Shown here: positions 58,300-64,000 of the stretch, piece after piece
How positions within the stretch are numbered: position 1 is the stretch's first letter
How the letters are laid out: each line of letters begins with the position of its first letter
Source: Cryptomeria japonica
Lineage: Eukaryota > Streptophyta > Pinopsida > Cupressales > Cupressaceae
NCBI RefSeq assembly: GCF_030272615.1
Contig: NC_081412.1
Coordinates: 105,904,296 to 105,968,295, forward strand
Direction of reading: 5' to 3'
Length of the DNA: 64,000 nucleotides
Notes under the pieces: model-generated
Seen by the model: the letters and a program-made list of their open reading frames with translations, nothing else
Told to the model about the DNA's origin: nothing
Database searches by the model: none
Translations under genes and position numbers: made by a program

Positions 58300-58464
58300 T
58301 TTTGGCATTGTTGTCAAAGGGGGAGAAGACTAAAGAAAAGGGGAGAAGACTATTGTATGGGGGAGAAGACTGATGATAGGGGGAGAGCATTTCAAAATCT
58401 CATAGAAATCTGAATCACTTAGGTCAAATCAATTGGTTTTTCCATCAATGCCAAAGGGGGAGAT
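58300..58464 (+). promoter_or_regulatory. Copia-4 run of polypurine tracts
   Basis: AAAGGGGGAGAAGACT (58317), AAAAGGGGAGAAGACT (about 58335), TGGGGGAGAAGACTG (about 58358), AGGGGGAGAGC (about 58378) and finally AAAGGGGGAGAT at 58453-58464 touching the LTR. Only the last is in canonical place. Confidence 0.85.
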
Positions 58465-59954
58465 TGTTGGCATTGTAACAGACAAAGGGAGATTGTTGGC
58501 ATTTCTATAAGAATATTGAGAAGGTTGTTGATGATTATGGATATAACTGATTAAGGATGTTTACTGTCTTAATATTATTATTTTGTCATTGATGTCAAGA
58601 AATTGATTTTCTAATTCAGTATGATGTTGCCATATCTTAAGAAATATGATTTGATGAGTATAAAGATGTCGGTAAAAGACACAAAAAGAATGTGATGAAT
58701 AAGGGGAGGAATAAGTTATTCAATGGGAAACTATTACCGAGTTAGACAATGATGAGATCATGATGTTTAGATTATTTTTGATATCCTACATATGTTGTTG
58801 ATTGTAAGGTTAATACTATACTATGTTACCGAGCAAAGAACCTAGTCGGTAAACCCTAAGGTTATCGCTATCTATTAATGAAGGCAGAATGTCTATCGAG
58901 TGAAGTTTAGTATTTACCGAGTTGCAACCGAGTAATAACAGAATGCATTGAATGAATAAAAGCATTATTTAATGAAGGAAGTTGATGAGCTGGCTATGAT
59001 TAAATGATTGGTATGTTGTGAATGAAGTTTGCTAAAGAATCTATGGCAAAGGAAGATCGGCAGGAAGATCTACAGCTCAGATTGAACTGCAATACCCTAG
59101 CACAAGTTCCAAGAAATGTATGCAAGTTCCAAGGCAGGGTAAAACATTTTTAGATTGAAGGATACATTGAACCTAGTCAAGATCAAAGATCTAATGGCTA
59201 TGATTGATCATGGGAAATGTGATCAAGGAGATTAAGCGGTTGGCAAATTGTTTATAAATAAGGAACTGTTGATAAACAATGTATGCGGGCAAGTGTATGC
59301 ACAGGGATGCTACATAGTGATTACCGAGCACTGAAGCTTGAAGACTTGTTTGAATAATAGAGTATAGAGCCCAGCAGATGGACAAAATAAGTCCTATTGT
59401 ATTGAGCAAATAAGTCTTATTGTATTTTTAGATGTGAAGTTGCAGATAGATTTTTATTACTGTTATTTTGTGAAGTCACAGAAAATCTCTTAACCAAGTG
59501 GACTTAACAGTCTTATTTGTAAAACCCTCTAGCAAGGTGACATTCTGATTGAGTGTTTGAAATCCTTTAACAAGGTCACTTCTAACAAGGTGAAGATCCT
59601 AACAGATCTGAGGGAAATCCCTTAACCAGGTCACATCTAGCAATGTGTTTGTAATCTTTAACAGGATTTGCTTTTAACTGAGCATGCTCTAGAAGAGTAT
59701 ATTTCTTAGTGGGTCCAAAATCCCACAGTGGTTTTTCCCTATTTGGGTTTCCACGTTAAATCTGGTGTTATGAGTGTTATGATGTTTATATGCTTATGAG
59801 TTTGCATGTTTAGCAGTTTTGGTTATATTGCTAAAGTATATGTTACCGAGGTTGAATCTGTTGTTTTTATGGAAGATTAAGTTTGATTCACCCCCCCCCC
59901 CTCTCATCTTGTTCACTTGGCATCTGTACTTAACATTAAGTATTAGAACTATCA
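58465..59954 (+). repeat. Copia-4 3' LTR (1490 bp)
   Basis: Same ends as the 5' LTR, uninterrupted. Contains the duplicated start (TTGTTGGCATT again at about 58494) and repeated AACAAGGTGA/TAACCGAG-like motifs in its middle part. Confidence 0.92.
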
Positions 59955-59959
59955 ATTGA

Positions 59960-61593
59960 TAGGTATAGACCATTAGATTTAAAAAAAATTTATTACATAC
60001 TAATAATGAACCTAGATCTCATAGGGCAGCACTCTCTTCTAAGGAAAGTGATTCTTGGATGCAAGCCATGTAGGAAGAGATGACAGCTTTAGATAGTTGT
60101 GACACTTGAGATCTTGTTAGTTTTCCCAAAGGAAGAAAGACCATTGGAAGCAAGTGAGTATTTAAGAAGAAATTTGGAGCAGATAGTTTGTTAGAGAGGT
60201 ACAAGTCCAAACTAGTGGCCAAGGGCTACTCCTAGAGAGAGGGAGTTGATTTTAGTGAAATTTTCTCTCCTATTACTAAGCTAACTTATATTAGATTCCT
60301 ATTATCTTTGTTGTTGGTTGTAATTTTGAGATCTAGACCAAACGGATGTTAAAACTACTTTCTTGCATGAGGATCTTGAAGAAGAGATTTATAAAAAGAA
60401 AACTTGATTTGCAGGTAAAAATAGTCATTGTATGGTTTGAAATAGTCACCTGGATGTGGTACTAGAATTTTGATGCATTTGCATTAAAATTGAGCTATGT
60501 TAGGAGTAAAGATGGTCGCTATGTTTATGTTAAGGTTATTGATGATTAGTTATTGATTATTGTCTTGTATGTTGCTAACATGTTATTTATTGGCAATAGC
60601 AAGGTGATGATTAAAGAGCTCAAAACTTAGATTTTTGGTATATTTGTTATGAAGGATTTGGGAGCTGCTAGATATATTCTTGGGATGTCCAGTAGGGATC
60701 AAGTTCACAAAAAACTTTGGTTAATTCAAAGTAAGTATAATGACACCATTTTGTAGAGTTTTAAAATGCAAGACTGTAAACTAGTAAGTATTCCATTTTT
60801 TATTGGTACTAAGTTAATTTTAGACATGTGTTCTAATTTTGATGAAAATATTGAAGAAATATCTAACTTATTCTAGTACAATAAGTAGTGTAATGTATGC
60901 AATGGTTTGTACCAGACTAGATATAGCCCAAGCAATGGGGGTTCTAAGTAGGTTTATATCTAACCTAGATAAAGAGCATTGAAATTTGGTTAAAAGGGTA
61001 TTAAGATACTTGCAAGGTACTTTTGATTACTATTTGGTTTATCATGGTACTGATCATGTGGATAAGTTACTGGATATACAGGGTTTTGTTGATGCATATT
61101 GGGCATGTGAACAGTTAAAAGTCCACTAGTGGCTATATGTTTACTTTGTTTAGAGGTGTAGTTAATTGGATGACTAAAAGATAGCCTCCAATTGCATTGC
61201 CCCACACTAAAGTGGAGTATATAGCTTCCACACATGCCTCCAAGGAAATGGTTTGGAAACAAATACTTGGTAATGGTATTGGTTTTTATTGTAAGATAGT
61301 GGGAATTGGATGTGATAGACAAAGTGCCATATGTTTGGCCAAAAATCCTATGTATCATGCTCGTACTAAACATGTTAATTTTCAATATCACTTTGTGCGA
61401 GAGATGGTTGAGAGTGGATAGGTCTTGATTTAAAAAGTTTACACTTTGGATAATTTTATAGATTCTCTTACAAAACCAATAACCATTGATAAGTTATCTT
61501 AGTGCGGGAAGGCCATGGGCCTTGATCACTGTACTTGATTTGTATTATGTATCTCTATGGAGTAATTTACACTGTAAATCTCAAGTGGGAGAA
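59960..61593 (+). pseudogene. Copia-5 reverse transcriptase and RNase H, heavily decayed
   Basis: Continues from 50950. SKESDSWMQAM, EEMTALDSCDT, FPKGRKTIGSK, ADSLLERYKSKLVAKGYS and EGVDFSEIFSPITKLTYIRF are RT; the active site reads YVANMLFIG instead of YVDDMLFIG. MKDLGAARYILGM, KLWLIQSKY, CKLVSIPFFIGTKL and RNase H pieces (VEYIASTHASKEMVW, GCDRQSAICLAKNPMYHART, FQYHFVREMVESG) follow. More than fifteen stops. Motifs resemble copia-3 more than copia-1/2/4. Confidence 0.82.
61583..61593 (+). promoter_or_regulatory. Copia-5 polypurine tract
   Basis: AAGTGGGAGAA directly before the LTR start TGTTAGGATT; the same AAGTGGGAGA core as copia-3. Confidence 0.8.
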
Positions 61594-62290
61594 TGTTAGG
61601 ATTTAGGTGTCATCAACATTGTAAATCCTTTAATTTATTGTTTCTTGAAATATCTTTTGTAATTTACCCATAAGAGTTCAAACTATTTAAAAAACAGTGG
61701 TGAAAGAGACCATGTAAAGGCAAACTTAATTTTACCATTTGTCCTCTAGGAAAAGGACAAAATAGCTAGGTAACCCCTCTTGGAATCTTCTATTTTTAGG
61801 TGCTTGGACACCTCTTAGAATTTTTAAAATAATATATGATGGTTATGACAATCATTATTGCCATGAAAACATTTATGGAAATATTTATGACAAGGTCCTT
61901 ACACAGGTGCACATGCATGAGAGATGCCTTATGACAATTGTAAGAGCATCTGTAAGAGGCTATTTCGGGAGGTGTGTGTAATTTTTTCTAGGTGGTTTTT
62001 CTACTTGTTGTCTAGTAATAATACTATAGCGGTATTCATCCTCACAAACTCCTATAAATTGGTGCCTTGAACTAGCATTCTTCATTCAGTCTTGTTCAGT
62101 TTACAAGGTAACAAAGTGTTTTCAAGTTTTATAGAGGTCTACAAAGAAGTTTATTGTTGTTGTATTCTTCATTAGATTAGTAGTATACTTTCCTATCTTT
62201 CTACAATGGAATTTTTTCCCAAAAGTGTTTCTCCATGTAAATCTAGTGTTTCATGTGCAATGATTTTCTTGTTCTTGTTTTGATTCTACA
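61594..62290 (+). repeat. Copia-5 3' LTR (about 697 bp)
   Basis: Starts TGTTAGGATTTAGG after the PPT. CCTATAAATTGG near 62050 is a TATA candidate, and the end is set at TTGATTCTACA by its TG...CA form and by the typical GTTTCTCCATGTAAATCTAG segment before it. No 5' partner in the window, so the end is inferred. Confidence 0.65.
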
Positions 62291-62920
62291 GTCACTATGT
62301 TAATGGTTGATCTTTAGTTTCATATTTGCAATAACTTTGAGTTTAAGTTCATATTCCAAGCTTTCTTCACATTGTTTTACAAAAAAAGTAGACATGTGAA
62401 TACCATTTGAGATTCACAATGGATAACGATTACAACGACGAAGAAAGAAAGATAACAATCTCAACATATGATGGGATAAGTTACTTATACACACTCAATT
62501 CAAGATACCAAGAAATGAGTGTGTTTTATTACATCAATTGCATGGATTACCAATTATTAACATAGGTATATAAAGGGATCACTAATTCAACATATGAAAA
62601 ATTAGTAGCAATAACTCAGAAGAACATTTAGAACATACAAACAAATGCATTCTTTATTATTTTGTGAGGTTATACAATCTCATAAACCCTTCTCTACATA
62701 GTGCAAAATCAATTTAATCATTACAAGTTTCTCTAAAAATTTCTCTAGAGTTTTCCCCTCTGAAAAAGTCCCCCTTTACATTACAAAATAGCCCTTTTTA
62801 TAGACTTCCTTAGATAATTGTTTTGCAACTACCTAGTAACTACCTCAATTACCTTTTTTGAAAATATAAGTAGCACTTGCACCAAAAGGGGTGCAAGGAT
62901 TACGTCAATAGTAAAATATA
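62291..62920. other. Non-coding, possibly part of a minus-strand LTR
   Basis: TATAAAAAGGGC occurs on the minus strand at about 62790-62801 and TCTACAT-style leader sequence lies downstream on that strand. No partner or ends found. Confidence 0.3.
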
Positions 62921-62924
62921 GATG

Positions 62925-63190
62925 AATTATTTGAGATGAAGAGATTGTTGTCACATTCATTATTAGAGAAGAAGAGGTTATTGTCATATTCATTATTAGA
63001 GAAGTAAATAGAGTTGTTTGATTGATTTCTAACTCTCTTTTTTCTCCAATTAAATTTTATTTTAAGAATAAAAATCATAAAAAATATGAGAAAGAAATAA
63101 CAATATTATTATATTATATTAATAAAATCTATGTAACTCTCTTTTTACTCCAATTAAATTTTAATTTGAGAATAAAAATCATTAAAAAAT
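62925..63190. repeat. Short tandem duplications
   Basis: GTCACATTCATTATTAGAGA is repeated as GTCATATTCATTATTAGAGA about 36 bases later (62950-63003). AACTCTCTTTTTTCTCCAAT with its AAATTTTATTTTAAGAATAA tail (about 63030-63085) is repeated at about 63133-63190. Confidence 0.75.
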
Positions 63191-63519
63191 GATTAATATT
63201 TTCATGAATGAAAGAGAAAGGACAAGTTTGTTTGCTTCTATCTCACATCCATATTTGTTTGTTTCTATCTTGCGTCCATGAGTTAGACCAAGATCTACAG
63301 CTTTGTAGATTGGCCTAGAAAGGTGGAATTTTTGTTATCTTGTTTCTTTTAAGTAACTACAATTATTACAATTCTTAGGAACTCGTCTAAGTCACCTTGA
63401 CAGGAGAGCTGAAGTTAATAAGTCAGTATAGGTTCAAAAAAAAACTAGCAATTATAGGTTTAGAATAAAAAATTGGTATTCTATAAAATGATATTTAAGT
63501 AATACAATTTAATATTTCT

Positions 63520-63740
63520 TATCATTTGGTTTTGCACCTATGGCCATTGAATTTTGGTAGAATTCCTTCTTTTATTGAGAGGCCTTCTTAAACCCTCTTC
63601 TATCTAGAAAAAACACAACACAAATACAATTCAAAGCTTTTATACTTCGGTTTCACAAAGTTGGCCATTATGATTTGGGATTGTTCCTTTTTCTTGTTGA
63701 GAGACCTTCACAACAATCCTCTATCTAGAAAAATGATGGA
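63520..63740. repeat. Diverged tandem duplication, about 120-bp unit
   Basis: TGGCCATTGAATTTTGGTAG...TGAGAGGCCTTC...CTCTTCTATCTAGAAAAA is followed by TGGCCATTATGATTTGGGAT...TGAGAGACCTTC...CCTCTATCTAGAAAAA. Confidence 0.7.
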
Positions 63741-63847
63741 CACCAATTGAACTTTCTCTTGTACTTTCCCTCTAAAATTCAATGTCTTGGAGAATGAAAA
63801 ACATCAAAGGGTACCAAACAAAAAAAGTTTTTGTATTCATTCAAAAT

Positions 63848-64000
63848 TAGAAAAAAAGAAATAGAGGTGTAGGATTCTTGAATAATATTTTCAGCTCAAA
63901 AAAGAAATAGAGGTGTAGGATTCGGTATTCCTTTTGAAAACAAAAAAAGAAATAGTGGTGTAGGATTCTTGAAAAATATTTTCAGCTCAAAAAATTAGAA
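63848..64000. repeat. Tandem repeat, about 54-bp unit, runs off the window
   Basis: AAAGAAATAGAGGTGTAGGA occurs three times (third copy with one change), with ATATTTTCAGCTCAAAAAA following copies 1 and 3. Confidence 0.85.

Larger units (their letters stand above)
50951..59954 (+). mobile_element. Copia-4: Ty1/copia retrotransposon inserted in copia-5
   Basis: Target duplication ATTGA at 50946-50950 and 59955-59959. 5' LTR 50951-53848 (1506 bp after removing a solo LTR), 3' LTR 58465-59954 (1490 bp). The plus strand carries PBS, gag, protease, integrase, RT, RNase H and a run of purine tracts. LTRs differ by about 4% in the first 120 bases. Proteins are related to copia-1/copia-2 (same gag start pattern, same protease and RT phrases) but clearly diverged. 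Confidence 0.93.

Noticed and set aside
63030-64000. CRISPR-like array
   Set aside because: Units are directly adjoining or diverged tandem duplications without unique spacers, and the window is plant DNA.

Overview
The window is plant nuclear DNA: AT-rich, without any intact host gene, and made almost entirely of transposable elements at different stages of decay. Ty1/copia proteins, Ty3/gypsy-type retropepsin, an L1-type LINE with zf-RVT and RNase H domains, TRIMs, a PPR-type pseudogene and fragments of a plant DRM-type DNA methyltransferase all point to a seed plant. The density of nested, degenerate, solo-LTR-rich retroelements fits a large genome, most likely a gymnosperm such as a conifer. 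That last step is inference.

Layout. 1-802 is the edge of an LTR whose family recurs as a solo LTR at 43.1-44.3 kb. 2.16-5.95 kb is the most unusual block: a 1.1-kb-armed inverted repeat carrying decayed exons of a DRM (domains rearranged methyltransferase) gene, followed by two direct repeats, each a tight hairpin of the next DRM segment (SAM-binding motif I). A PPR-type pseudogene lies at 6.3-6.7 kb and a 5S-rRNA-like sequence at about 8.9 kb.

From about 12.6 to 40.3 kb an old gypsy element on the minus strand is split by a Russian-doll nest. Copia-1 (plus, 15498-39200, TSD GATGT) has a LINE in its 5' LTR (16052-19700, about 19-bp TSD). Copia-2 (minus, 22772-36176, TSD AATGG) lies in its reverse transcriptase. 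Copia-3 (minus, 28659-34652, TSD ATAAC) lies in the leader of copia-2. LTR divergence falls inward, from roughly 10% to 8% to 1.5%, in agreement with the nesting order. Copia-3 is nearly intact: its gag-pol frame has one nonsense codon.

Two tiny TRIM elements (39845-40213 minus, 41378-41749 plus) follow, each with paired LTRs, PBS, PPT and TSD. A solo LTR (43099-44339, TSD CAAGG) comes next, then about 6 kb with nothing I recognise. The right side has a degenerate copia (copia-5, 50.6-62.3 kb) split by copia-4 (50951-59954, TSD ATTGA), whose 5' LTR holds another solo LTR (52345-53731, TSD ATATG). The last 1.7 kb is AT-rich with several short tandem repeats.

No tRNA gene, CRISPR array, operon or intact host gene was seen. 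LTR boundaries and TSDs were read by eye from repeated ends; percentages are hand counts on parts of the alignments unless stated otherwise.
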